Assembly (NCBI RefSeq): GCF_003148645.1
Contig: NZ_QGGP01000001.1
Coordinates: 186,001 to 250,000 of the forward strand
DNA length: 64,000 nt
Origin: Xanthomarina spongicola
Lineage (GTDB): Bacteria; Bacteroidota; Bacteroidia; Flavobacteriales; Flavobacteriaceae
Direction of reading: 5' to 3'
Shown: piece by piece, positions 33,386 to 42,439 of the stretch
Layout of the letters: each line of letters begins with the position of its first letter
Position numbering within the stretch: position 1 is the stretch's first letter
Made by a program: the position numbers and the translations under genes
The notes under the pieces: model-generated
What the model saw: only the letters and a program-made list of their open reading frames with translations
The model's database searches: none
What the model was told of the DNA's origin: nothing

Positions 33386-34495
33386 TTAAAAGTCAAATTT
33401 TAATTGCACGCTAACTTCCTTAGGTTTTACAATAATTGGTTTTTTAGATTTGTCTGTATTTAAGTTAGATAAAGAAATACCAAGCAGCCTAACAGAGTTA
33501 TTTAGCTTGTCTTGGTATAGTAAGTCTTTCGCTGTTTCAAGAATAATGTCTTTATTGTTTATAAAATAAGGCAATGTTTTACTTCTAGTTTGAAGTGTAA
33601 AATCGCTATACTTAATTTTTAAAGTCACTGTTTTTCCAGACACCTTACTTTTAGTCAAACGCTTGGAAACTTCTTGAGCTATATGATCTAATTTTTCAAG
33701 CATAAAGATTTCACTCGATAAATTTTCATGAAACGTACGCTCAGCAGCTAATGATTTTCTGGTTCTGTAAGGCTTCACTTCAGATGTATGAATCCCTCTA
33801 ACTATGTAATAATAGAATCTTCCAGATTTCCCAAAATTTGTATCTAAATAATCTAAGGTTTTAGATTTTAAATCTTTCCCAGTAAAGATTCCTAATTGAT
33901 ACATTTTTTCAGCAGTCACTTTACCAACACCATAAAATTTTCTAATGTCAAGAGCTTCTAAAAAACTTATAACTTCTTCTGGATTTACCGTTTTTTGTCC
34001 GTTAGGTTTGTTGTAATCGCTAGCCACTTTAGCTACAAACTTATTAATTGAAATTCCTGCTGAAGCTGTTAAGCCCACTTCCTTAAAAATACGCTCTCTA
34101 ATTTCCTTGGCAATTAAACTGGCACTTGGATTACCTTTTTTGTTCTCAGTAACATCTAAATAAGCTTCGTCTAAAGATAAAGGTTCTACCTTATCTGTGT
34201 AATCGTAAAATATCTTCTTAACCTGTTTGGATATTTCATGGTATCTGTCAAATCGAGGCTTTACAAAAATTAACTCTGGACAGTTTCGTCTAGCTTGTGC
34301 GCCACTTAAAGCACTTCTTACTCCAAATTTTCTAGCCTCGTAACTTGCAGCACTAACAACACCTCGCGTTCCTCCACCACCAACAGCAACAGGTTTACCT
34401 TTTAGTTCAGGATTATCCATTTGCTCAACAGACGCATAAAAGGCATCCATATCTACATGAATAATTTTTCGAATTGGTAAATTGTCTGGCATCAT
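33386..34495 (-). CDS. dinB: DNA polymerase IV
   Basis: A Y-family translesion polymerase of 369 residues. The catalytic motifs are HVDMDAFYASVEQMDN near residue 13 and SLDEAYLDVTENKKG near 103 (Asp and Glu metal ligands); GISINKFVAKVASDYNKPNG near 142 and the HhH region YGVGKVTAEKMYQLG near 190 follow, then the little-finger domain. The C-terminal VSVQLKFDF fits a beta-clamp-binding peptide (QLKFDF-like). Start is either of two adjacent Met codons. It is divergent from the NAD-binding protein gene at 34534. Confidence 0.94.
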   Translation of the reverse strand: MMPDNLPIRKIIHVDMDAFYASVEQMDNPELKGKPVAVGGGGTRGVVSAASYEARKFGVRSALSGAQARRNCPELIFVKPRFDRYHEISKQVKKIFYDYTDKVEPLSLDEAYLDVTENKKGNPSASLIAKEIRERIFKEVGLTASAGISINKFVAKVASDYNKPNGQKTVNPEEVISFLEALDIRKFYGVGKVTAEKMYQLGIFTGKDLKSKTLDYLDTNFGKSGRFYYYIVRGIHTSEVKPYRTRKSLAAERTFHENLSSEIFMLEKLDHIAQEVSKRLTKSKVSGKTVTLKIKYSDFTLQTRSKTLPYFINNKDIILETAKDLLYQDKLNNSVRLLGISLSNLNTDKSKKPIIVKPKEVSVQLKFDF

Positions 34496-34533
34496 GTAAA
34501 TTTATAATATCTTTATCAAAATTACATATCGAA

Positions 34534-35199
34534 ATGAGTAAAACAGCAATCATTTTAGGAGCAACTGGACTTACAGGAGGTTTGTTGTTAGAACAACTTC
34601 TTATAGATAGCAGATATAGTAAAATAATCCTCTTTTCAAGAACGTCATGTAATATAAAACATGTTAAGATTGAAGAACATATAGTTGATTTATTAGACTT
34701 AACATCTTATAAAGATATCTTCTTAGCAGACGAGGTGTTTTGCTGTATTGGTACTACAAAAGCCAAAACTCCAAACGAAGAACATTATCTACAAATAGAT
34801 TTTGGAATTCCAGTAATGGCTGCTCAACTTTGCAAAGAGAATGATATCAATACTTTTATAGTTGTTTCGTCTTTAGGTGCAGATAAACACAGTACCATTT
34901 TTTATAACCGAACCAAAGGCAGAATGGAAGAGGCTGTCTTATTGGAAAAAATACCTAGTACATATATCTTACAGCCTTCATTAATTGGTGGAGATAGAAA
35001 CGAAAAAAGAGTTGGAGAATTTATAGCAAAACTGTTTATGAAAATTTTAAATCCTTTATTATTCGGTTCGCTTTCAAAATACAAATCAATTCATCCTATA
35101 ACCATAGCAAAATCAATGGTTATTTTAGCAAATAGTTCCCATCCTTCTGGAAGAATTGTTTCTAATGATATAAAAAAATTAGTAAAAAATAATGATTGA
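34534..35199 (+). CDS. NAD(P)-binding Rossmann protein
   Basis: From MSKTAIILGATGLTGGLLLE (residues 1-20, with the GxxGxxG dinucleotide-binding loop GATGLTGG) this is a 221-residue atypical short-chain dehydrogenase, resembling HTATIP2/NmrA-like oxidoreductases. CCIGTTKAKTPNEEHY near 70 and FIVVSSLGADKHSTIFYNRTKG near 108 (shown in part: VVSSLGADKHS) match that group; YNRTKG supplies the YxxxK pair. Activity and substrate are unknown. A longer in-frame start at 34474 overlaps the polymerase IV start and is rejected. Its end overlaps the CYTH gene by 8 bp. Confidence 0.8.
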   Translation: MSKTAIILGATGLTGGLLLEQLLIDSRYSKIILFSRTSCNIKHVKIEEHIVDLLDLTSYKDIFLADEVFCCIGTTKAKTPNEEHYLQIDFGIPVMAAQLCKENDINTFIVVSSLGADKHSTIFYNRTKGRMEEAVLLEKIPSTYILQPSLIGGDRNEKRVGEFIAKLFMKILNPLLFGSLSKYKSIHPITIAKSMVILANSSHPSGRIVSNDIKKLVKNND

Positions 35200-35659
35200 A
35201 ATAGAACGTAAATTTTTAATAAAAAGTGATACTTATAAAGACGAGGCCTATAAAAAAATAAGCATTAAGCAAGGCTTTTTAAATTCAGATAAAGACAGAA
35301 CGGTTCGTGTTAGATTGACTAATAATCAAGGTCTCTTAACAGTGAAAGGTTTGTCTTCTAATGATGGTTTAACTAGGTTTGAATGGGAAAAAGAAATTTC
35401 TAAAACAGATGCTGAAGCGCTTTTTAAGCTATGTGAAAAAGGCATGATTGAAAAAACCAGATACCTTATAAAATCAGGAAATCACACCTTTGAAGTCGAT
35501 GAGTTTTTTGGTGACAACAAAGGACTTGTTATTGCTGAAATTGAATTAAATCATACCACTGAAATTTTCACTAAACCCACTTGGTTAGGAAAAGAAGTGA
35601 CTGGAGATATTAAATATTACAATTCGCAATTAAGTAAACATCCATTTAAAACCTGGTAA
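35192..35659 (+). CDS. CYTH-domain protein
   Basis: The 155-residue protein starts with the CYTH signature IEIERKFLIK (ExExK) and continues with the alternating basic and acidic strands of the tunnel fold: RTVRVRLTNNQGLLTVKG near 32, FEWEKEIS near 67, FEVDEFFGDNKGLVIAEIEL near 104. The superfamily covers inorganic tri-polyphosphatase, thiamine-triphosphatase and class IV adenylate cyclase; short bacterial forms like this one are most often triphosphatases, which is inference. It overlaps the upstream gene by 8 bp and is followed after 1 bp by a lipoprotein gene. Confidence 0.88.
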   Translation: MIEIERKFLIKSDTYKDEAYKKISIKQGFLNSDKDRTVRVRLTNNQGLLTVKGLSSNDGLTRFEWEKEISKTDAEALFKLCEKGMIEKTRYLIKSGNHTFEVDEFFGDNKGLVIAEIELNHTTEIFTKPTWLGKEVTGDIKYYNSQLSKHPFKTW

Positions 35660-35660
35660 C

Positions 35661-36188
35661 ATGAAAAATCTCTTTTTAATAATCTTATGTGTCATAGCAT
35701 TTATAGCTTGTAAACAAGAACATAAAGAAGGTGCAATAGAAAATTTTGAAATTGTAACAGATACAATCATTGAAGAAAATACTCCTGTAGATGTTGAAAA
35801 AACTATTAAAGAACTTAAAGAAGAATTAACAGCAAAAGGCTATCAAACCTTCGATTATGTAGATGCCAAAACACAAGACACCATTTTAATGCAACAATAT
35901 TTTATGGCCTTTTTAAAAAGTGGTCCTATTCGATCTCAAAACGAAGAAGAGGCTGCTTTACTTCAAGAAGCACATATGGCACATTTAGGAAGGATGTACG
36001 AAGAAGGTTTTGCCGATTTAATTGGTCCTTTTGGAGACGATAGTGAATTTCGTGGCATCACAGTTTATAATGTTCCAACACTTAAAATGGCAGATAGTTT
36101 GGCAAATTTAGATCCTATGGTAAAAGCTGGAAGATTGGTTATAGAAGTGCATCCTTGGTGGTGTGCCAAAGGTTATTCTCTACGTTAA
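35661..36188 (+). CDS. YciI-like lipoprotein
   Basis: MKNLFLIILCVIAFIACK is a lipoprotein signal with a lipobox ending in Cys17. The body (175 residues total) resembles the YciI fold: LMQQYFMAFLKSGPIR near 90, HMAHLGRMYEEGFADLIGPF near 113 and RGITVYNVPTLKMADSLANL near 135, then VKAGRLVIEVHPWW. YciI-like domains are small ferredoxin-like folds with a His/Asp pair; the conserved His in AHLGRM is present. Secreted lipoprotein versions appear in flavobacteria, but no function is known. It is last in the run from 34534 and ends at a hairpin (36211-36254). Confidence 0.72.
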   Translation: MKNLFLIILCVIAFIACKQEHKEGAIENFEIVTDTIIEENTPVDVEKTIKELKEELTAKGYQTFDYVDAKTQDTILMQQYFMAFLKSGPIRSQNEEEAALLQEAHMAHLGRMYEEGFADLIGPFGDDSEFRGITVYNVPTLKMADSLANLDPMVKAGRLVIEVHPWWCAKGYSLR

Positions 36189-36210
36189 TTAAAATCTCTT
36201 AAATAAATAT

Positions 36211-36254
36211 AAGCTCAGACTATAAGATTAAACTTAGGTCTGAGCTTCTTTTTA
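36211..36254. terminator. Terminator between convergent genes
   Basis: AAGCTCAGAC pairs with GTCTGAGCTT across a 17-base loop and is followed by CTTTTTAT. It lies between the YciI-like gene and the convergent subtilase gene and may serve both. Confidence 0.75.
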
Positions 36255-36273
36255 TGAAGTATATAAACTTAAT

Positions 36274-39200
36274 TTATTTCTTCATTATTTTAAATGCAGA
36301 TCTATTTTCTTTATGCTGATAAATGAAAAATAATATTCCTGAATTAAAATCTGAGACATCAACTTGAATGTTGGATGATTCATTTAATGAATAATCTTGA
36401 TTAAACAATATTCTTCCCGTTTGATCTAAAATCTGAAGGTTTGCAACGCCTGCATTTTCAGAAACTTTAAGATTAATAAAATCATTAGCTGGATTTGGAT
36501 AAAAACTAATTTGGCTCTCATTTTGTAGGTTATTAAATTGTGCTACTGTTGTTGATTCACTGGTAATTGAACGCAAAGACTCAGTACATGGATCTGCATT
36601 TGATCCATTAGCCGACTTAGAGGCATTGTTACAGCCTTGTGTTTTAACTTCCCATTGTAACCTACCACCATTGGTATAAATATTAAATGTATGAGTACCT
36701 GGCAAAAATAGTTCAGGAGGAGACCCAACAAATTGTGCATTACCTCTTAAAAGATTATTAGCTCCATTTGGAATATATATTGGCACCTCTAATCTGTTAG
36801 TATATTCAAATTGTAACAAACTAACTATATTTGGATTATCAGGTAAAGTTGCTGGGCTTTGGCAAATACCAGAAGCAGTAATACGATTGTTGCATCCAAC
36901 TAATGGATTTACAAACAACAATCCAGAAGTTTGTGTAATTGTGTAATTATCATAACCAGATATACTGGCTAAATCTGCGATCACATTATATGTTCCACTA
37001 TTTAAATTACCTGTTTGAACCACACCGTTTTGATCTGTAACAATAAAATTAGTTGCTGTAGGAGATGGATCATTACAAACAAGACCATTTGCTATAATAT
37101 TAAAATCAGTAGGGACTGTGTCTCCTTCAAAAATATAAAATGATCCAATCTCTATATTAAGTTCAGCATTCTCGATAGTTAAATTTCCAGATTCATACGT
37201 AATATTATAATTATATGCTGGTAGTGAATGACTTACTGTAATAACTGTTTCAGAAGTACAAGAATCGTCAGGAGTAAACGATAATTCCCCTAAAACCTCC
37301 TCAATTGTCTCGTTGTAAGGTAAAACTTCTTGACTTGTGCTTATACCAAATGAAGGTAAATTTGACTGTCCATATGTAATCGTTGCATCATCTACAGTAA
37401 TTGTTAAATCGAATGGATTAACGGTTAAAACACCTTGATCAACAAATGTAATATTATAATTTGGAGAACTATTGATTGCTGAAGCCTGAAAAGAATATGG
37501 ACTTTCTAAAACGCCACATTGTATACAGTCTACACTATAAACTATTCCGTCTGGGAAAACATTTTCTAATGTATCACTGTATTGCAATCCATCAATTATT
37601 CCAGTTGGAGTAATTTGCTCATCTCCATAAGTAACTATTGCATCTTCTGTTGTAACAGTTAAATTGGCTGGTAGTATTTCTAAAGAAGTTGGTTCATATC
37701 TAATTTCAAAATTTGTATCTAAAACTCCACCAGGAATAATATACTGAGTACCAGCATCAATTCCAGTTATAACATTAATAGGTTTAATATCGATAGGTGT
37801 TTCAGATGAAGCATCATCGCCATTTAATATTACAATAATATTCTCGAAAGCATTCAAAATAGAATTGCCTTCACTGTTTACTAACGGAGTACCATTGACA
37901 AGAGCTGTTCCATTGACCAAGGAAAGACCATTTACAAGTGATAAACCGTTAACTAATGAAACTCCATTAACCAAGGAAACACCGTTTACCAGAGAAACTC
38001 CATTTACAAGTGATAGACCATTTACAAGTGATAGACCATTTACTAAGGAGATTCCATTGGTTATGGTCGAAAATTCACCACTAGCAATAGCATTTTCAGA
38101 AAATATATCAGCTCCAAAATTTACTAATTTTTCACTACCATTACCATTTACAAGGGATAAACCATTCTGCTCAACAGTATCTGATTGATTTACTGTGCTC
38201 TGCGAAACAAAAAATGTTTTATTAACTAATGAAAGACCATTGATGGTTGGCTCGTTATTCACTAAAGAAATTCCATTTACCAAAGAAAGCCCATTTACTA
38301 AGGAAATTCCATTTACCAAAGAAAGTGCATTAACATGATTTGATGCAAAAGTATCTGCTACGTCTTCATCAACATCTAAATCTGTTTCATTTGGATTTCC
38401 AAAAGTATAGTCAAAACTAATTTCTGGCAAAGCATCGCCATAAGTTATAGCATCTAAATTCTGAGGCTTTATTGTAACTTGCATTGGTGTTATATTTAGG
38501 ACACCAGGTTCCAAAATAAAATTGTATAATTCTAATAAACCAACATTAATGTTCTCTAAACTCAATTCTATAGCATATATACCCACATTCGAATTATTAA
38601 TAGCAGAAGTTGATATTGAGACAGATGGTAATAAAATGTTTAACTCTTCTTGCAGAAGTGCGTTTTCTGTATCGCCTACCATAGTTGTGAAAGTAAACTG
38701 TGGATTTCCTTCACCATATCTTCGTGATGCATTATCAGGCTGCACTAATACATCAGTTACAATGGTGTCATTGAAAGTTAATGCTTCTGATTCTCCTCCA
38801 TCTTCTCCATTGGTTAATGGTCCTGGTTCTGTAAATACATAAATAGGTGGATTACCAAAAAATTCGGGTATTATTACAGACAGTGTATTTTCATCAATAA
38901 ACGTTGTTGGCAATTCTTCCCCACGAAATATTACTACAGATGATTCATGGAATGAATTACCCTCTAAAATAAGTTCGAAAGCCACATCGCCAGGAGTGTA
39001 GACAGACATATCTAAATTTTCTAAATTAAATCTGATAAGGTTTGGAGACGGATTCGAAAACGCACCAATAGCACTGTCTGCCGATAAGAAACCATGTCCT
39101 GATTTATTATCAAACCCAGAAGGTGCAATATCTATAGCATTATCAGTAAGCAAATTTCGTACACTTAAGCTCGAATCAGAATTTGAAACATCGACACCAA

Positions 39201-41454
39201 ATTTTGTTTTAGCTTCAATTATTAATGCTGCAACACCAGCAGCATGTGGTGCTGAAGCCGAAGTACCAAAAAAATTAGGTAATGAGTTTCCATCAAAATC
39301 AGGAGCGCCTAAGTTTACAGATGTATCTCCTCCAGTTGGCGCCATAATATCAGGTTTGTTTCTAAGTTGTCCGTTTGTTACTGTTCCACCTAGAGACGAT
39401 GATTGCTGAGCTGCAAATACTCCTCCATAATCTGGAGTATTATCATAACGAACAGCTCCAACTGTAATGGCTCCTTCTGAATTTGCATGACCAATAATTG
39501 TTGAGCTATTGGCTGCTGGAACAGCTTCAAAATTTCCGTTGTCTCCTGCTCTAAAAACAACATACTTGAAGAGTGGTGCAGCTCCAGTTCCAGAAGCTCT
39601 TTCAATAACAATATTAGTTGTGGTAGGGTTTACAACGGTAAACGGCATAATTTCTACAGGATCTGCACCCATATTGTTTCGATTAAATCCGTATTGGATA
39701 CTACCATCGTTCCCAGAGAGATAAATATCTAAGTCGTTGGTAGCTCCAGTATTAGATCCGAAAGAATAAAAATCGTCATCCCACTGTAAAACAACAATAT
39801 ATGATCCCACATCTAAAGTTAGATTTTGCATAGAATTATTCCCTCCAAAATCGTGACGCAATGGATTAGAAGAAGAAGCGGTAAATGTAGATTGATATGA
39901 TTTAGACCCAAAATTACCTGCTGAGGTAAAATAACTTACACCATTAGCTGTTGCTTCATTAATAGCATCTGAAACAATACCATCTCTAAAAAATGGTGCT
40001 CTCATGTAAGTAAGATCATCTACTATAACATTACAATCTAGCGCAACAAGTTCGGCAATTCCTGCTGCCATGTTTCCTTCTGAAATATATCCAGTTCTAA
40101 AGTACAATTCTGCACTAGGAGCAACATCGTGTAGAATTTGAAGCATTGCTCTCCCTTCGTCGCTTGCAATACCAAAAGGATAATCTTGAACAACAGTTAC
40201 AGGATTTTGATCTCCTGGAATATCTCCATTGGCAATGTCTGTTTGCAAAGCAGAACTCATCCCTGATATTACTCCAGATTTCCTGTCGTAACTATCGGAA
40301 AGCACTCCTATTTTAACACCATCACCACTTAAATTCCATCCTAATCTTGCAGTATTTGAATTTTGAGCAATATCTCCTTGACTATCAATAAGTCCGGAGT
40401 TTGGCATGGGAGGAGAAACCTCATATACTTGATTAATGATGTCTGATCTTGGGTTGAGATCCTCTAAATTTGCTATAGGAAAAAATGTAGTTATAACGCG
40501 TTCATCATCTTGTGGATCATAGACATCTGAAATATAATCACTCGTATTTACTCCAAAAGTGTTAAGAAAAGATGCTACAGCATTGAATTGACCATTAAAC
40601 GTGACTATTTCAATTAACACTTCTCCATTTTCATTAATAGTGTATATAAACTCATTTGTTGGTTCATTGGGATTATAGTTATTGAATAGCGATGTTAATG
40701 CAGACCCAATAATTTCGTTAACTTTAGAATTTGGTGGATAACCAGGAAGAATATCGCAATTTATAAGAGCACAAGCACACACTGCAGCCACTTCTTCTTC
40801 AGTACTTATAGATCCTGGAAGTCCGCTACCACTTTGGCTGTAAAAATAAATAACATTCGTATCCCAAGTACCAGAGTTGTTAATTGAACCATCTGCAGTC
40901 TTTACACTACCAAGACCAGACACAATTCCTCCATTTAAAAAATTACCACCTACAAGTTGGACACAAGCATTAGAAAATTGTAATTGGGAATCATTAATAA
41001 AGTTACCATATTTTAACATTAAGGCATTTGTTAGCTGAATAGTACCTTTATTTTTAAGAACTCCAGGACCAATAGAAATCTCCCCTTGATCCACAACCAA
41101 CAATCCTCCTTGGTTTATATTGAGATTACTTGCACTTGTAAATTTTGCATTATTAGAAATGTACAGTTCTGCATTGTTCCTCAATTTAATTGGGTTACTG
41201 GAATTATAAACCATATCATGATTTATGGTAATTGTAGAATTGCTTATTTCGTAATCTGGAAATGGGTTATTGTTACATGGACCACCAGAGCAATCCCATG
41301 CTATGGCATCTTCCCAATTACTTGATAAACCTGTAGTTGTATAATTCTGTCCATATACCCATACAGTAGTTAACAGAAAAAATAAACTTGATAAAATAAT
41401 TTTGTTGATTGCTTTTGTGGTAAAGAATATACCACTTGTTGTTGTTGATTTCAT
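36274..41454 (-). CDS. Subtilase-fold T9SS cargo protein with MBG domains and hexapeptide repeats
   Basis: The 1,726-residue protein has a signal peptide (cleavage after WVYGQ), an N-terminal beta-helix-like region (about 40-200), a subtilase domain (about 375-750) and MBG-type domains (from about 990 to 1,560), and ends in a type A T9SS sorting domain (from about 1,650, ISFYPNPANDFINL to KIMKK). Subtilase markers are Asp in IGVLSDSYD near 386, Asn in TSAGNFG near 511 and Ser in FGTSASAPHAAG near 731. The stretch where S8 enzymes carry HGT reads ASDEGRAMLQILHDVAPSA, so the usual His seems replaced by Glu. Sixteen hexapeptides of type GLSLVN lie at residues 1,043-1,193. Surface proteolysis is inferred. 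Confidence 0.85.
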   Translation of the reverse strand: MKSTTTSGIFFTTKAINKIILSSLFFLLTTVWVYGQNYTTTGLSSNWEDAIAWDCSGGPCNNNPFPDYEISNSTITINHDMVYNSSNPIKLRNNAELYISNNAKFTSASNLNINQGGLLVVDQGEISIGPGVLKNKGTIQLTNALMLKYGNFINDSQLQFSNACVQLVGGNFLNGGIVSGLGSVKTADGSINNSGTWDTNVIYFYSQSGSGLPGSISTEEEVAAVCACALINCDILPGYPPNSKVNEIIGSALTSLFNNYNPNEPTNEFIYTINENGEVLIEIVTFNGQFNAVASFLNTFGVNTSDYISDVYDPQDDERVITTFFPIANLEDLNPRSDIINQVYEVSPPMPNSGLIDSQGDIAQNSNTARLGWNLSGDGVKIGVLSDSYDRKSGVISGMSSALQTDIANGDIPGDQNPVTVVQDYPFGIASDEGRAMLQILHDVAPSAELYFRTGYISEGNMAAGIAELVALDCNVIVDDLTYMRAPFFRDGIVSDAINEATANGVSYFTSAGNFGSKSYQSTFTASSSNPLRHDFGGNNSMQNLTLDVGSYIVVLQWDDDFYSFGSNTGATNDLDIYLSGNDGSIQYGFNRNNMGADPVEIMPFTVVNPTTTNIVIERASGTGAAPLFKYVVFRAGDNGNFEAVPAANSSTIIGHANSEGAITVGAVRYDNTPDYGGVFAAQQSSSLGGTVTNGQLRNKPDIMAPTGGDTSVNLGAPDFDGNSLPNFFGTSASAPHAAGVAALIIEAKTKFGVDVSNSDSSLSVRNLLTDNAIDIAPSGFDNKSGHGFLSADSAIGAFSNPSPNLIRFNLENLDMSVYTPGDVAFELILEGNSFHESSVVIFRGEELPTTFIDENTLSVIIPEFFGNPPIYVFTEPGPLTNGEDGGESEALTFNDTIVTDVLVQPDNASRRYGEGNPQFTFTTMVGDTENALLQEELNILLPSVSISTSAINNSNVGIYAIELSLENINVGLLELYNFILEPGVLNITPMQVTIKPQNLDAITYGDALPEISFDYTFGNPNETDLDVDEDVADTFASNHVNALSLVNGISLVNGLSLVNGISLVNNEPTINGLSLVNKTFFVSQSTVNQSDTVEQNGLSLVNGNGSEKLVNFGADIFSENAIASGEFSTITNGISLVNGLSLVNGLSLVNGVSLVNGVSLVNGVSLVNGLSLVNGLSLVNGTALVNGTPLVNSEGNSILNAFENIIVILNGDDASSETPIDIKPINVITGIDAGTQYIIPGGVLDTNFEIRYEPTSLEILPANLTVTTEDAIVTYGDEQITPTGIIDGLQYSDTLENVFPDGIVYSVDCIQCGVLESPYSFQASAINSSPNYNITFVDQGVLTVNPFDLTITVDDATITYGQSNLPSFGISTSQEVLPYNETIEEVLGELSFTPDDSCTSETVITVSHSLPAYNYNITYESGNLTIENAELNIEIGSFYIFEGDTVPTDFNIIANGLVCNDPSPTATNFIVTDQNGVVQTGNLNSGTYNVIADLASISGYDNYTITQTSGLLFVNPLVGCNNRITASGICQSPATLPDNPNIVSLLQFEYTNRLEVPIYIPNGANNLLRGNAQFVGSPPELFLPGTHTFNIYTNGGRLQWEVKTQGCNNASKSANGSNADPCTESLRSITSESTTVAQFNNLQNESQISFYPNPANDFINLKVSENAGVANLQILDQTGRILFNQDYSLNESSNIQVDVSDFNSGILFFIYQHKENRSAFKIMKK
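37876..38055 (-). repeat. Ten tandem 18-bp units coding GxSLVN hexapeptides
   Basis: Exactly ten 18-bp units (180 bp) encode residues 1,134-1,193: GISLVN, GLSLVN twice, GVSLVN three times, GLSLVN twice, GTALVN and GTPLVN. Most units differ at synonymous sites, two neighbours are identical, so both old and recent duplications are present. Confidence 0.92.
38257..38328 (-). repeat. Four tandem 18-bp units coding xSLVN hexapeptides
   Basis: Four units (72 bp) encode ALSLVN, GISLVN, GLSLVN and GISLVN, residues 1,043-1,066. Single further units lie at 38221-38238 and 38146-38163 between the two blocks. Confidence 0.92.
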
Positions 41455-41721
41455 AGTGTTAGACTTATAATAACCATATAGGTTTATGCACCAACGATTC
41501 TCATTGGCTTATATAAGTCATTTATAGAAGAGGAGTAAGCTATAAATCATTCTTAGGAGCTTGTAATATACACATTATCAATTAAATAAAAAACCATTAC
41601 AGAAGTTATCTATTCGTTTTAACACATAATTAACAAGAAAGGAGTTCTTATCCTACAAATTAGCTTTGTCAAGCGTTCAGAAATAACTAATTCATTTAAA
41701 AAATGACTTGTTTAGTAGCAG

Positions 41722-42321
41722 TTAAAGACTAGACCTTTTTTGTTTTAATTCTTTTAATTTACTCAGCTTTAATTTCCGTCTATTTAATTTTGCATAAAGT
41801 GTATGGAATTTGTGATTTTCGAGAAACTTGATTTGTAAATCTAACCATTCTCTTTCTGTGCTAATAATTCCAAAATGCAAAAATTCTTGGTGTAGGTTTT
41901 CACTAAGTTCATCGTAATCAGTTCTTCCTAAGTAATCCAAATCGGCATCAGCAAGAATCTTATCGTAAAAAGTTTTTGGTTCTTGAGGTATCTTTGTTGC
42001 CCTTATCATACCGTTTACAATTTCTAATTCCTGTTTAGTAAGAATAGAATTGAGAATTGGTTCAATTAACAAAATGCTACGCTCTTCATGATCTATAGGT
42101 GAAACAGTGTAGCCAAAATCGTGGCAAATGGCAGCAATTCGGATTAGCTTAGCCATATTATCATCTATTCTATACAGCTTAATATATTTATCACATACAT
42201 TAGCAACATCAACGATATGCTTATAAGAATGATATCTTAAATGTGGTGCTAATTTCTGTTTCAATTCATTTAGAATTTGAAAACAAATATCTGGATATGT
42301 CTTTTTGTTATCAAGATCCAT
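41722..42321 (-). CDS. HD-domain phosphohydrolase-like protein
   Basis: The 199-residue protein has the HD metal-binding pattern: RYHSYKHIVDVANVCDKY near residue 29 (first His), IAAICHDFGYTVSP near 68 (His-Asp pair) and ILADADLDYLGRTDYDEL near 122 (later Asp). Such proteins are metal-dependent phosphohydrolases acting on nucleotides or cyclic nucleotides. It lies next to an adenylate cyclase gene on the same strand, 118 bp downstream of its stop; a phosphodiesterase partner role is possible but is inference only. The 267 bp upstream of the subtilase gene, between the two, shows no clear feature. Confidence 0.78.
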   Translation of the reverse strand: MDLDNKKTYPDICFQILNELKQKLAPHLRYHSYKHIVDVANVCDKYIKLYRIDDNMAKLIRIAAICHDFGYTVSPIDHEERSILLIEPILNSILTKQELEIVNGMIRATKIPQEPKTFYDKILADADLDYLGRTDYDELSENLHQEFLHFGIISTEREWLDLQIKFLENHKFHTLYAKLNRRKLKLSKLKELKQKRSSL

Positions 42322-42439
42322 GTACTTACAATTTTAAGAATGATTTTCTTTTTATTACCATTGTATATTTTTCGATCATCCCCAAAATCGATTAGAATTA
42401 ATACTAATTTATAAAATATTATTTTAAAATAATCATTTA

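Noticed and set aside
37865-38188. Plus-strand open frame of 107 codons with repeated PFT/PLT units
   Set aside because: It is the antisense image of the SLVN hexapeptide repeats in the T9SS subtilase gene; the repeat period keeps the opposite frame open.
37876-38328. Regular 18-bp repeats considered as a CRISPR-like array
   Set aside because: There are no unique spacers between units; the units are head-to-tail codons inside a protein.
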